Part shown: one piece after another, positions 42,153-51,787 of the stretch
Layout: each line of letters opens with the position of its first letter
Position numbering within the stretch: the stretch's first letter is position 1
Source of the DNA: Candidatus Limimorpha caballi
Lineage (GTDB): Bacteria; Bacteroidota; Bacteroidia; Bacteroidales; F082
Length of the DNA stretch: 64,000 nt
Direction: 5' to 3'
Assembly: GCA_018064605.1 (NCBI GenBank)
Contig: JAGHUX010000005.1
Coordinates: 248,001 to 312,000, forward strand
Program-made: the position numbers and the translations under genes
Notes under the pieces: model-generated
The model's input: only the letters and a program-made list of their open reading frames with translations
The model's database searches: none
What the model was told of the DNA's origin: nothing

Positions 42153-44462
42153 ATGAAATATCTCAACAGATTCATCATTTCGATCCTCTTACTCGGACTA
42201 TGCAAAACAACTTTCGGACAGGCATCTCTAACCAGCCCCGACGGGCGGATGGAGGTCGTCTTCAGTCTTAAAGACGGCGTGCCTTACTATTCACTCAACC
42301 GCGACGGGAAAGCCGTCGTGCTGCCCTCGAAGATGGGCTTCACCCTCGAATGGCGCGACGACATCGCCCACGCCTTCGAGCTTAAAGACGTGACACACAA
42401 CACCTTCGATGAGACTTGGGAGCCAGTGTGGGGCGAGGAGGCGCGCATCCGCAACCATTACAACGAGATGCTCGTGACGTTGGAGCAGCCCGTCGGCAGC
42501 ATCGAGAGCATGGACGGCTCCACGCAGAAGAAACCCACCGTGATGCAGATCCGCTTCCGCCTCTATGACGACGGCCTCGGCTTCCGCTACGAGTTCCCGA
42601 TGGATAACGCCCTCGTTTATTTCTGGCTCACCGAGGAGCTGACAGAGTTCGCCATGGCCGGCGACCATACAGCATGGTGGATCCCGGGCGACTACGACAC
42701 GCAGGAATACAACTACACCGAATCGCGACTCTCGGAGATCCGCGGGCTATATACTGAAGCGCACAAGAACTGCGGCTGGCCTTACACCAACTTCTCGCCA
42801 ACCGGCGTGCAGACCGCCCTTCAGATGAAGACACAAGACGGTCTGTACCTCAACATCCACGAGGCGGCGGTGCTCGACTACCCGACCATGAACCTCGACC
42901 TCAACGACAGCACCTTCGTGTTTCATGTGCATCTCACGCCCGACGCCACCGGCTACAAAGGCCGCTTGCAGACTCCATGCCACAGCCCCTGGCGCACGGT
43001 GATGGTCTGCGAAAGCGCCACCGACGCGCTGCGCTCCCGTCTGATACTCAACCTCAACGACCCCTGCGCCCTCGATGATGTCAGCTGGATTCATCCGGTG
43101 AAATACATGGGCGTGTGGTGGGAGATGATCTCCGACAAGAGCAGCTGGTCATATACCAACGACTTCCCGTCGGTGAGACTCGGCGAGACCGACTACGCCA
43201 ACGCCAAGCCTCACGGACGGCACGCCGCCAACAACGACAACGTGCGCCGCTACATCGACTTCGCAGTCGACAACGGCTTCGACGCGCTCCTCATCGAAGG
43301 ATGGAACATCGGGTGGGAAGACTGGTACGGCAAGGAGAAAGACTTCGTCTTCGACTTCATCACGCCTTACCCCGACTTCGACCTGCCAGCGTTGAACAGA
43401 TACGCCCACGAGAAAGGCATCAGGCTGATAATGCATCACGAGACATCTTCATCCACAATCAATTACGAACGCTGGATGGAGAAGGCTTACAACCTCATGA
43501 ACCAATACGGCTACGACGCCGTGAAGAGCGGTTACGTCGGGAAGATATTGCCCCACGGCGAGAACCATTACAGCCAGCCGCTCATCAACCACTACCACTA
43601 CTGCGTCACCGAGGCGGCGAGGCATCACATCATGGTGAACGCCCACGAGGCGGTGCGCCCGACGGGGCTGTGCCGCACCTGGCCCAACATGATCGGCAAC
43701 GAGAGCGCGATGGGCACCGAGTTCCGCGGACGCATCAAGGCGGGACATGCCACGATACTGCCTTTCACGAGGCTGCAGGGCGGCCCGATGGACTACACGC
43801 CGGGCATCTTCGAAACCGACATGGAGAAGAACGCCTTCTGGAACAAAGGCGACCTCATGCGCCACACCATCTGCAACCAGCTCGGACTCTACGTCACGTT
43901 CTACTCGCCGTTGCAGATGGCCGCCGACTTCCCGGAGCACTACGCGCCGTTCATGGACGCCTTCCAGTTCATCAAAGACGTGGCCGTTGACTGGGACACG
44001 ACGCTTTACCTCATGGCGGAGCCCGGTGCGTATATCGTCACCGCACGCAAACCTAAGGTCGCCACCCTGAACAAGGCCGCCGACGGCGTCGGTGAGCTGC
44101 CCGACGGCAGGAAAGGCGTCATCTCCGGCACGACGCGATACGTCTGTGCCATTCCGGATTCCATTCAAAGATTTAATGATTCGAATATTAAAAGATTTGA
44201 ACCGCGCGACGTGTGGTATGTCGGCGGCATCACCGACGAGAACGCGCGTGAAGTCTCCATAAAACTCGACTTCCTTGAGAAAGGCAAGACATACGACGCC
44301 GTCATCTACTCCGACGCGAAAGACGCGAGCGGCGTCCCCGGCGATGGCTACAACCCGCAGGCCTACACCATCACAACGAAAAAAGTTAACTCCAAGACAA
44401 CGCTGAAGATGAAGATGGCACCGTGCGGTGGCTTCGCGGTAAGCATCAGGGAGAGGAAATAA
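42153..44462 (+). CDS. GH97 family alpha-glycosidase
   Basis: The 769-residue protein has a signal peptide (KYLNRFIISILLLGLCKTTFG) and the GH97 layout: N-terminal beta-sandwich (LTSPDGRMEVVFSLKDGVPY), catalytic barrel with FDALLIEGWNIGWEDWYG and VNAHEAVRPTGLCRTWPN, and a C-terminal sheet domain. GH97 holds SusB-type inverting alpha-glucosidases and retaining alpha-galactosidases; both depend on Ca2+. GNESAMGTEFRG in the barrel is typical. It starts the plus-strand glycan cluster, 14 bp before the MORN gene. A short AT-rich in-frame insertion lies near residues 669-683. Confidence 0.94.
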   Translation: MKYLNRFIISILLLGLCKTTFGQASLTSPDGRMEVVFSLKDGVPYYSLNRDGKAVVLPSKMGFTLEWRDDIAHAFELKDVTHNTFDETWEPVWGEEARIRNHYNEMLVTLEQPVGSIESMDGSTQKKPTVMQIRFRLYDDGLGFRYEFPMDNALVYFWLTEELTEFAMAGDHTAWWIPGDYDTQEYNYTESRLSEIRGLYTEAHKNCGWPYTNFSPTGVQTALQMKTQDGLYLNIHEAAVLDYPTMNLDLNDSTFVFHVHLTPDATGYKGRLQTPCHSPWRTVMVCESATDALRSRLILNLNDPCALDDVSWIHPVKYMGVWWEMISDKSSWSYTNDFPSVRLGETDYANAKPHGRHAANNDNVRRYIDFAVDNGFDALLIEGWNIGWEDWYGKEKDFVFDFITPYPDFDLPALNRYAHEKGIRLIMHHETSSSTINYERWMEKAYNLMNQYGYDAVKSGYVGKILPHGENHYSQPLINHYHYCVTEAARHHIMVNAHEAVRPTGLCRTWPNMIGNESAMGTEFRGRIKAGHATILPFTRLQGGPMDYTPGIFETDMEKNAFWNKGDLMRHTICNQLGLYVTFYSPLQMAADFPEHYAPFMDAFQFIKDVAVDWDTTLYLMAEPGAYIVTARKPKVATLNKAADGVGELPDGRKGVISGTTRYVCAIPDSIQRFNDSNIKRFEPRDVWYVGGITDENAREVSIKLDFLEKGKTYDAVIYSDAKDASGVPGDGYNPQAYTITTKKVNSKTTLKMKMAPCGGFAVSIRERK
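44160..44202 (+). repeat. Low-complexity in-frame insertion in the GH97 gene
   Basis: A stretch of very low GC encodes DSIQRFNDSNIKRFE inside an otherwise GC-rich gene. Its arms (CAAAGATTTAAT and ATTAAAAGATTTG) are near-repeats. Similar RFNDS-type peptides arise when intergenic repeats are captured in frame. It lies in the C-terminal domain, away from catalytic blocks, so the enzyme may tolerate it. Confidence 0.65.
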
Positions 44463-44475
44463 AAAAATTGATGTC

Positions 44476-45939
44476 ATGACAATCGAAGAATACAGAGAAG
44501 AAGGCTTCCGCCTTTATGGCGACGACATGGCAAAAGCCGTGGAATACTTCAAGAAAGCCGCCGAGGGGAACGACATCATCTCCGCCATCGTCTTGGCAGG
44601 TTATTATTATGACGAAGAAGGCGAACACGGAATAGCCGCAGAATGGCTCGACAAGGCGTTCGAATGGTATGAGGACGCCGACAAGCCGGAGGGTTTGAAG
44701 GATTATTACGCCGTCGCGGAGACCCTGATGGGCAAGATCATCTACGAGTCGATAAGCTATTACGACTTCCCGAAGGCCACCGATGCGCTGAAGCATTTCA
44801 TCAATGCAGTACAGAACGGCGACGACAACGCGCTCGCATATATTGGCATGTACTTTTTCGACGGCTACGACACCCCCGACGCCTCGCCAAACTATTTGGC
44901 GGCTTTCGACATCTGGCGGCAAGGAGCCGAAAAAGGCAACGAGATGTGCAAGAGTCTACTCGAAGACCACAAATACGAATACGTTGGCGAGCCATCCGAC
45001 CCGGAAAAGGTAACTTTCGATAACGGCGACGTGTATTATGGCGACATCAACATCGACGGACAGCCGCATGGCATCGGTCACATGGACTACAAGCTGAACG
45101 GATACGACGGGGAATATGACGGGGAATGGCGGAACGGGAAACGCAGTGGCATGGGTCATTATCACAAATCAAGCATAGGAGGGAGAAAATATATCGACGA
45201 CTACAAAGGCGAGTGGCTCGATGACAAGGAACACGGCTTCGGCATCTCATACAGCAGCAAGGAGGAAGGCCTTCACCTGAGCACCGTCGGCTCCACATAC
45301 AAAGGCGGGTTCCGCGAAGGCAAACGACACGGACACGGCATCCTCATCATGGATAATTTCGATGGCAGCTTCCGCAACGGCAAAAACTATATCGAAGGAG
45401 AGTTCGCCGATGGCGGACTGAAAGGCCATGCGGTGTGTGAATATGCCAACGGCGACACCTTCGAAGGCGAGTTCAACGGCGGGAAAAACGGCCACGGCAT
45501 ATACACCTTCGCCAACGGAAAGAAGTTCGAGGGAGAATGGGAAAACGACCGTCTCGACATCAACAGCATCAAGTCCGACCCATCGCTCAACACCCCGGTG
45601 CTGCTCATCACCGAGCATCACAGCGGCTTCGACTACAACCACACGGGAACATTCCTGATAGTGGCCGAAGTGGGTGAAAGACACTACGAGGACACCATGC
45701 TCATCAGCAAGGACACGAGCTTCAACATGAGATACACCTTCAACATCATCGAGGTGACACCCGACAGCGTGACCTTCGAGGTGGGAAGTGACTTCGCGCC
45801 AGACTACAAGGCGTTCAACGAGACTATCCACCGAGGCGAGACAAAGTATCACGAAAACTCGCATGACGCTGTCGCCACCATATATGACGACGACTATGAT
45901 TATACCATCAAGAGCAGTCTACAGGTGAAATGCGTGTAG
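44476..45939 (+). CDS. Sel1/TPR-like and MORN-repeat protein
   Basis: The 487-residue protein begins with helical Sel1/TPR-like units (about 1-165; YDFPKATDALKHFINAVQNG, DNALAYIGMYFFDG). About six MORN repeats follow (about 178-370; YYGDINIDGQPHGIGHMDY, YDGEWRNGKRSGMGHYH, FEGEFNGGKNGHGIYTF), then an unassigned C-terminal domain. MORN repeats bind lipids or proteins. No signal peptide, so it is cytosolic. It lies between two secreted glycosidase genes in a tight run, but its link to glycan use is unclear. Confidence 0.85.
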   Translation: MTIEEYREEGFRLYGDDMAKAVEYFKKAAEGNDIISAIVLAGYYYDEEGEHGIAAEWLDKAFEWYEDADKPEGLKDYYAVAETLMGKIIYESISYYDFPKATDALKHFINAVQNGDDNALAYIGMYFFDGYDTPDASPNYLAAFDIWRQGAEKGNEMCKSLLEDHKYEYVGEPSDPEKVTFDNGDVYYGDINIDGQPHGIGHMDYKLNGYDGEYDGEWRNGKRSGMGHYHKSSIGGRKYIDDYKGEWLDDKEHGFGISYSSKEEGLHLSTVGSTYKGGFREGKRHGHGILIMDNFDGSFRNGKNYIEGEFADGGLKGHAVCEYANGDTFEGEFNGGKNGHGIYTFANGKKFEGEWENDRLDINSIKSDPSLNTPVLLITEHHSGFDYNHTGTFLIVAEVGERHYEDTMLISKDTSFNMRYTFNIIEVTPDSVTFEVGSDFAPDYKAFNETIHRGETKYHENSHDAVATIYDDDYDYTIKSSLQVKCV

Positions 45940-45986
45940 ATTTTAAGACTGAAGTCAAAATGTTCAAGTACAGTGAGGACAATAAA

Positions 45987-48674
45987 ATGAGACGTTTTTG
46001 CCACATCCTGCTGCTTTTAATTCTCGTCGCTTGCAGCAAAAACAAGCATTTCGAGATAAACACACTCGACACCAACGAGCCGCGTTTCAGCTGGAACTAT
46101 GTTTCGGACGCGCAAAACGTGAAGCAGACGAGCTATCGCATCATCGCGGCTTCGACATTGGAGAACGCCCGAGACGGCATCGGCGACCTCTGGGACTCCG
46201 GCGTGGTCTTTTCAGACAAAATGCTTTACATCCCTTACGAAGGCAGGGAACTTCAAAGCCGCGACAAGGTGTTCTGGAAGGTCTTCGCGACACTTTCTTA
46301 CGGAAAAAATAAAAGCGTAAAAATTGAAAGCGACATCAAATATTTCGAGATAAGTCTTTTGAAATCAAGCGACTGGCTGGCGAAATGGATCGGTCATGAA
46401 TTTGAAGATGATGTCCTTGCCGGAAAGACAAAGCTGGCTGCGCGATATTTACGTAAAGAGTTTAATTTGAATGAAAACATCGCCGAGGCGCGGCTTTACG
46501 TGAGCGGCCTCGGACAGTACAGCGCGTTCATCAACGGCAACGAGGTGGCAGCCGATGAGCTTCTGAAACCTGCACTGTCGGATTACCGTAAACGTGTGTA
46601 TTTCAACACTTTCGATGTCACGGAGATGCTGAAGAACGGCGACAACGCCATAGGAGTCATCCTCGAAGGCGGGCACTACACCGCCATGCGCATCAACACC
46701 GAACATATCGACCAAGACCATACCGACAACACGTTGCATTTCGGCACACCACGGTTGCTTTTACAGCTTGAGATAAAATACAACGACGGTCACAAAGAGC
46801 TGATTGTCAGCGATGAAAGCTGGAAGATTACCAACTGCGGGCCGATTCGCACCTCCAACGAATACGACGGCGAGACCTACGACGAGAACCTCGAACTCGG
46901 CGACTGGACGCTGCCGCATTACGACGACAGCTCGTGGATGGAGGCCGAAACCGTGAAAGCGCCCGACGGCACGCTCACACCGCAGCCCAACCCTAACATC
47001 AAAGTGCAGGACACGCTCACACCCGTTTCCATCTTCCGCAAAGGCGAAAAATGGGTCCTCGACATGGGGCAGAACATGGTCGGCGTGCTGCAAATCAACG
47101 TTTCGGGGCAAAGACCAGGCGACACGATAACGCTGCGTTTCGCCGAGAACCTCTATCCCGACAGCACGATAGACGTCAGGAACCTGCGCGACGCCGAGGC
47201 CACAGACCGTTATATCATTTCAAGAAAAACTCCACACTCCACATTCCACACTTCACACTCGTGGAGTCCGATGTTCACATACCACGGCTTCCGTTACGTC
47301 GAGATCCAGGGTATCAGGGAGACACCGAAACTTTCTGATTTCCAAGGTCTTGTCTTTTATGATGAGATGTCTGTCACCGGCAGTTTCGAGACATCCGACG
47401 AGATTATCAATGCCGTGTATCGCAACGCTTTCTGGGGCATCAGAGGCAACTACAGAAGCATGCCCACCGACTGTCCGCAGCGTGACGAGCGTCTCGGCTG
47501 GACCGGCGACCGCGCCACGGGCTGTTATGGCGAGTCGTTTATCTTTGACAATCACAGACTTTACGCCAAGTGGCTTGACGACGGCGAGGACTGCCAGCTC
47601 GAAAACGGCTGTCTCTGCGACGTGTTTCCGCCTTACTGGCGCATCTACACCAACAGCATGACGTGGCCCGGCGCGTTCATCACCGCAGCCGACATGATTC
47701 ACACACGTTTCGGCGACGACAAGCCGATCCGCGAGCATTATCAGGCCATGAAGAAATGGATCGTCTTCATGAAAAACCGTTTCATGGTCGATGGCATCAT
47801 GAAACGCGACCAATACGGCGACTGGTGCATGCCGCCGGAGTCGCCGGAGCTGATTCACTCGAAAGACAAGAACCGCAAGACGCGGGCGGAGGTCATCGCG
47901 ACTCCTTATTATTGTCACCTCTCGAACATCATGGCGAAGTTCGCCGGAATATTGGGTTTCACCGATGATGCCGAGTATTTCAGGAATGAAGTCTCCGCTT
48001 CGGCGGAGGCATACAACGCGAAATATCTGAACCGTCAGATCTGGAGATACGCGAACAACACCGTCACCGCCAACATCCTGCCCTTGTATTTCGGGATGGT
48101 GCCTGAAGGCCATGAAGACGACGTGTTCGAGAACCTCGCCGAGCGCACTGAAGACATGCACGACGGCCATGTCTCGACAGGCGTCATCGGCATTCAGTTC
48201 CTGATGCGCACCCTCACGGAGCACGGACGCGGCGACCTCGCCCTGAAGATAGCCACCAACGACACCTATCCGAGCTGGGGCTATATGGTGCGCAACGGCG
48301 CCACCACCATCTGGGAGCTGTGGAACGGCAACACCGCCGACCCCGCGATGAACTCCGGCAACCACGTGATGCTCCTCGGCGACCTCATAATATGGGAATA
48401 CGAATACCTCGGCGGCATCAGAGCCCTTGAACCTGGTTACAAAAAGATACAACTGAAGCCTTATCCTATTGACGGACTTGACTTTGTGAACTGCTCATAC
48501 GAATCAGTCTCGGGCCGTATCGAGAGCAACTGGCGGCGCGACGGCAACCGTTTCGAGTGGGACGTCACGATTCCGGCCAACACCGAAGCCGAGGTCTGGA
48601 TCCCGAGCAAGGACGGACACAAAATCAAGACGTTGGGAAGCGGGAGGTACAGGTTCTCCACAACGACCCTTTGA
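45987..48674 (+). CDS. Alpha-L-rhamnosidase, GH78
   Basis: I start at the ATG at 45987 (895 aa), where a lipoprotein signal begins (RRFCHILLLLILVACSKN). Domains in family order: N-terminal beta-sandwich (PRFSWNYVSDAQNVKQTSY), LRKEFNLNENIAEARLYVSG, WVLDMGQNMVGVLQINVSG, and the (alpha/alpha)6 barrel with NYRSMPTDCPQRDERLGWTG, which holds acidic catalytic residues, then TTIWELWNGNT. GH78 enzymes remove terminal alpha-L-rhamnose from pectin side chains and plant glycosides. The lipoprotein Cys predicts membrane anchoring. A His/Ser/Thr-rich in-frame insertion lies near residues 415-427. Confidence 0.95.
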   Translation: MRRFCHILLLLILVACSKNKHFEINTLDTNEPRFSWNYVSDAQNVKQTSYRIIAASTLENARDGIGDLWDSGVVFSDKMLYIPYEGRELQSRDKVFWKVFATLSYGKNKSVKIESDIKYFEISLLKSSDWLAKWIGHEFEDDVLAGKTKLAARYLRKEFNLNENIAEARLYVSGLGQYSAFINGNEVAADELLKPALSDYRKRVYFNTFDVTEMLKNGDNAIGVILEGGHYTAMRINTEHIDQDHTDNTLHFGTPRLLLQLEIKYNDGHKELIVSDESWKITNCGPIRTSNEYDGETYDENLELGDWTLPHYDDSSWMEAETVKAPDGTLTPQPNPNIKVQDTLTPVSIFRKGEKWVLDMGQNMVGVLQINVSGQRPGDTITLRFAENLYPDSTIDVRNLRDAEATDRYIISRKTPHSTFHTSHSWSPMFTYHGFRYVEIQGIRETPKLSDFQGLVFYDEMSVTGSFETSDEIINAVYRNAFWGIRGNYRSMPTDCPQRDERLGWTGDRATGCYGESFIFDNHRLYAKWLDDGEDCQLENGCLCDVFPPYWRIYTNSMTWPGAFITAADMIHTRFGDDKPIREHYQAMKKWIVFMKNRFMVDGIMKRDQYGDWCMPPESPELIHSKDKNRKTRAEVIATPYYCHLSNIMAKFAGILGFTDDAEYFRNEVSASAEAYNAKYLNRQIWRYANNTVTANILPLYFGMVPEGHEDDVFENLAERTEDMHDGHVSTGVIGIQFLMRTLTEHGRGDLALKIATNDTYPSWGYMVRNGATTIWELWNGNTADPAMNSGNHVMLLGDLIIWEYEYLGGIRALEPGYKKIQLKPYPIDGLDFVNCSYESVSGRIESNWRRDGNRFEWDVTIPANTEAEVWIPSKDGHKIKTLGSGRYRFSTTTL
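47229..47267 (+). repeat. In-frame hairpin insertion in the GH78 gene
   Basis: ACTCCAC (47229-47235) and GTGGAGT (47261-47267) are exact complements, 25 nt apart, around a CCACACTTCA-like low-complexity run. It encodes TPHSTFHTSHSW between strands of the domain before FTYHGFRY, where other GH78 enzymes have a short turn. It looks like a captured intergenic repeat. Confidence 0.65.
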
Positions 48675-48769
48675 TTCACGGAAGCGAAGCCGTCGTCAGA
48701 CATACACACGCCGAATTCATCAAACCCGTGGATGTATTGATAAAATTGTAATTTTTGCCACTTAATAAA

Positions 48770-50314
48770 ATGAAGAAATGCCGAAAAAAACTTCCGATAA
48801 AAATTCTCATTCCATTCGCGACAGCTTGCATATTAGCTAATTGCAACAAAAAAGAGACTCGTCCGATGAACATCGTCTTCATCATGACCGACGACCATTC
48901 CTACCAGACGATAAGTGCGTACGGCAGTCGTTACAACAAGACTCCGAACATCGACCGCATTGGAAATGAAGGAGTCCGTTTCACAAACAGCTTCGTCGCC
49001 AACTCCATCAGCGGGCCGAGCCGCGCATGTATCATAACCGGGAAACACAGCCACAAGAACGGATACATGGACAACATCAACTGCACATTCGACGGCAGTC
49101 AGCAGACGTTCCCGAAACTGCTTCAACAGGCTGGCTATCAGACTGCTATGATTGGCAAATGGCATCTCATTTCAGAGCCTACAGGCTTCGACTACTGGAA
49201 CATTCTGACAGGTCAGGGTGATTATTACAACCCAAGATTCATCGACAACGGCGTTGAAAGAGAAATCGAAGGTTATGCCACAAACATCACGACCGACATC
49301 GCCCTCGACTGGCTCGAGAACAAGCGCGACACCGAAAAACCCTTCTGCCTGATGCTTCATCACAAGGCGCCGCATCGCACCTGGATGCCTGATTTGCAAG
49401 ACCTTGGGATGTACGACACCGTACAGATTCCGCTTCCCGAGAATTTCTTCGACAAATACGAAGGTCGCCTTGCCGCTTCCGAACAGGAGATGAGCATCTT
49501 CAAAGACATGGACCTCGTCTATGACTTGAAGCTCGCCGACAAGGAAAACGAGATCCACACCACGACGGGACTGGAGGGCTACGGGCGCGGCTTATACGAC
49601 AATCTCCTGCCCGAGCAGAAAAAGGCATGGGACGCGTACTACGACAAAATCATTGCCGATTATAAAGCGGAACTGCCTGAAGGAGAAGAACTTGCAAGAT
49701 GGAAATTCGAGCGTTACATGCGCGACTACCTGTGTGTCATCCATTCCGTTGACCGCAACGTGGGACGTGTGTTGGACTATTTAGACGAATCGGGATTGGC
49801 TGGAAACACGCTCGTGGTGTATGTCTCCGACCAGGGCTTCTACATGGGCGAACACGGCTGGTTCGACAAACGTTTCATGTACGAGGAGTCGTTCCGCACC
49901 CCGCTGCTCATGCGGCTTCCGGGCGGGGGACACGGCGACATCGGCCAGATGGTGCAGAACATCGACTACGCCCCCACCTTCCTCGAACTCGCCGGCGTTG
50001 ACATTCCCGGAGACATCCAAGGCGTTTCGCTGCTGCCTCTGCTGAAAGGCGAAGAACCCGCCGACTGGCGCACGTCGCTTTACTATCATTACTACGAATA
50101 TCCGGCGGAACATGCCGTGAAAAGACATTACGGCATCCGAACGGAACGCTACAAACTCATCCATTTCTACAACGACATCGACGAATGGGAACTGTACGAC
50201 TTGCAAAACGACCCGGCGGAGATGAACAACATCTACGACGACAGCCTGCCAATTGTCGATTCTCTCAAGAAAGAGTTGAGAAAGCTGAGAGAATACTATG
50301 ATGACCAAAACTGA
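48770..50314 (+). CDS. Ser-type sulfatase (S1 family) lipoprotein
   Basis: From the ATG at 48770 (514 aa) a lipoprotein-type signal ends near CILANC. The sulfatase core follows: NIVFIMTDDHSYQT with the metal-binding Asp pair, the active-site signature SGPSRACIITGKHSHKNG, LMLHHKAPHRTWMPD, and YVSDQGFYMGEHGWFDKR. The first residue of the signature (S/C-x-P-x-R) is Ser, so it must be matured to formylglycine by a radical SAM anSME-type enzyme, which is not in this window. The sequence resembles GlcNAc-6-O-sulfatase-like members, but the substrate is not certain. Its lipid anchor and position suggest joint glycan degradation with GH78 and GH97. Confidence 0.93.
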   Translation: MKKCRKKLPIKILIPFATACILANCNKKETRPMNIVFIMTDDHSYQTISAYGSRYNKTPNIDRIGNEGVRFTNSFVANSISGPSRACIITGKHSHKNGYMDNINCTFDGSQQTFPKLLQQAGYQTAMIGKWHLISEPTGFDYWNILTGQGDYYNPRFIDNGVEREIEGYATNITTDIALDWLENKRDTEKPFCLMLHHKAPHRTWMPDLQDLGMYDTVQIPLPENFFDKYEGRLAASEQEMSIFKDMDLVYDLKLADKENEIHTTTGLEGYGRGLYDNLLPEQKKAWDAYYDKIIADYKAELPEGEELARWKFERYMRDYLCVIHSVDRNVGRVLDYLDESGLAGNTLVVYVSDQGFYMGEHGWFDKRFMYEESFRTPLLMRLPGGGHGDIGQMVQNIDYAPTFLELAGVDIPGDIQGVSLLPLLKGEEPADWRTSLYYHYYEYPAEHAVKRHYGIRTERYKLIHFYNDIDEWELYDLQNDPAEMNNIYDDSLPIVDSLKKELRKLREYYDDQN

Positions 50315-50338
50315 CCCACGAATCACCACGAAGTCATT

Positions 50339-50418
50339 CACCACGAATCAAACGAATCAAACGAATAATCACGCCCAAAATTGCAACATCATTCGTGCTA
50401 TTCGTGTAATTCGTGGTG
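50339..50418. terminator. Long imperfect inverted repeat between convergent genes
   Basis: The arms 50339-50366 and 50391-50418 are complementary at 22 of 28 positions (ends CACCACGAAT / ATTCGTGGTG) with a 24-nt loop. Each arm is itself built from CGAAT units. It lies between the sulfatase and fucose-isomerase-like genes, which end toward each other, so a bidirectional terminator is likely. Confidence 0.65.
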
Positions 50419-50430
50419 CATCATTCGTGA

Positions 50431-51711
50431 TCACACTTCCGTGACACCGATTTCCTTCATCGTCTGCCTGATCTTTCCGGCGGCAGCACCCTTGATAATA
50501 ATATGGTGGTTGCCGATCGGGCAGTTCAGCATGTATTCCGGCTTGTAGAATTTAAATGTTATCTGCGTCCTGCAAAGATGCTCGCTGTACGGTTTTTCGA
50601 CCGCGTCAACCTCTTCGACGAAGAAACGCTCAAGCCGTCTGCCGCCCCATTTGAAAATCGTATATCTCTGATTCACAGGCATCTCCCCTGCTATCGCGAT
50701 TCCAAGTCCCGACTCGAAGTGGCTTCTGAAACCATATTTTCTGCACATCGACATCGGTACGGTGCAATGCGCGAAGGTAGTGGTTCCGTTTTCTTTCGAC
50801 ATACCCGACGGGTTTGCCATGAACGCAGGCTGCCATGCAATCCTACGAGCCATAATCATGGTAAGCAGCGATTGCAGGTCGCCCTCGCACGAAGCGTCGA
50901 TACCTTCGTCGTTGAGCATCGCAAGCGCGAGACAGCTCGTCGCATTGAGCCGTTTCACTATGTCAAAACACCTGATTGTCAGACAAGTGCAGTTTTCCTC
51001 ATGGCAAATCTGACTTATCGCCAAATACAGTTTCAACGAGTTCAGCAGATCGCGGTGGTTCGCTTCACCAAATGAAACACCTAAATCTTCATAATCTTTT
51101 GCCAGAAGCTCAACCATCTCGTCATCAATGAGTTGCACTCGCGCAACAAGACGTTCAATATCGACATTCACAAAATCGACGTTGAATTTTTCCTTGACAA
51201 ATTCACGGTCAACGCCGCTTGCGATGAGCCAGTCGGACGGCTCGCCGAAGATGGCGATTCGGTTAAATTCAATGAGTCTGCTGCTTTTAACGTTTTCGGC
51301 ATTGACATTTGAGACAAGTTTTTCATCCGACTTAATTTGTTGCAGACCAAGCAGATCCGCAACGATTTCCTCGTTATTTCCGTGAATGATTTTGCCGTTT
51401 CCGCCTTTTTCATTGAGATAAGTCAGGATCTCCATTGATGCCGCGAGCGAGTTGTTCCTGCCGTCGGCAATCAGCGTGACATTTTCAGCAACAAATTCAT
51501 TTCCAAGAAGTTTGACAAAAAGCCCTTCGACACCGCCTGTTGCCACGAGGAAAGTGCCGTGCTTCTCGATTTGCGTAAGCGGCATCTCCTCGCCTATCAC
51601 CCTGAAACTTGCACCACATTTCTCTGTGAGCAAGCGCAGCAGCTCGGCGTATTCTTTTTTTACATACTCATCGGTCTGAAACGACGAGCGAAGAATCAAA
51701 ATCTCATTCAT
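50431..51711 (-). CDS. L-fucose/L-arabinose isomerase-like protein
   Basis: The 426-residue protein begins MNEILILRSSFQTDEY at the ATG at 51711. Its blocks (FGEPSDWLIASGVD, LTIRCFDIVKRLNATSCLAL, EGDLQSLLTMIMARRI, FAHCTVPMSM) follow the fucose-isomerase-like C-terminal superfamily. Glu and Asp typical of the metal site are seen in this region. Such proteins isomerise aldoses or are uncharacterised relatives. It could act on sugars freed by the neighbouring glycosidases, but it is on the opposite strand and the substrate cannot be named. Confidence 0.78.
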   Translation of the reverse strand: MNEILILRSSFQTDEYVKKEYAELLRLLTEKCGASFRVIGEEMPLTQIEKHGTFLVATGGVEGLFVKLLGNEFVAENVTLIADGRNNSLAASMEILTYLNEKGGNGKIIHGNNEEIVADLLGLQQIKSDEKLVSNVNAENVKSSRLIEFNRIAIFGEPSDWLIASGVDREFVKEKFNVDFVNVDIERLVARVQLIDDEMVELLAKDYEDLGVSFGEANHRDLLNSLKLYLAISQICHEENCTCLTIRCFDIVKRLNATSCLALAMLNDEGIDASCEGDLQSLLTMIMARRIAWQPAFMANPSGMSKENGTTTFAHCTVPMSMCRKYGFRSHFESGLGIAIAGEMPVNQRYTIFKWGGRRLERFFVEEVDAVEKPYSEHLCRTQITFKFYKPEYMLNCPIGNHHIIIKGAAAGKIRQTMKEIGVTEV

Positions 51712-51787
51712 AACTAATTGATATGCAACCGCCACGCGGTTTTCCTTAAATTCCTAATTACCTAAAACTCCTAATCTCCTAAATCTC

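Noticed and set aside
43449..44477. Long minus-strand open frame opposite GH97
   Set aside because: It is the antisense shadow of a well-supported glycosidase in GC-rich DNA; the predicted peptide is low in motif content and matches no family.
47253..48452. Long minus-strand open frame opposite GH78
   Set aside because: Antisense shadow of the rhamnosidase catalytic domain.
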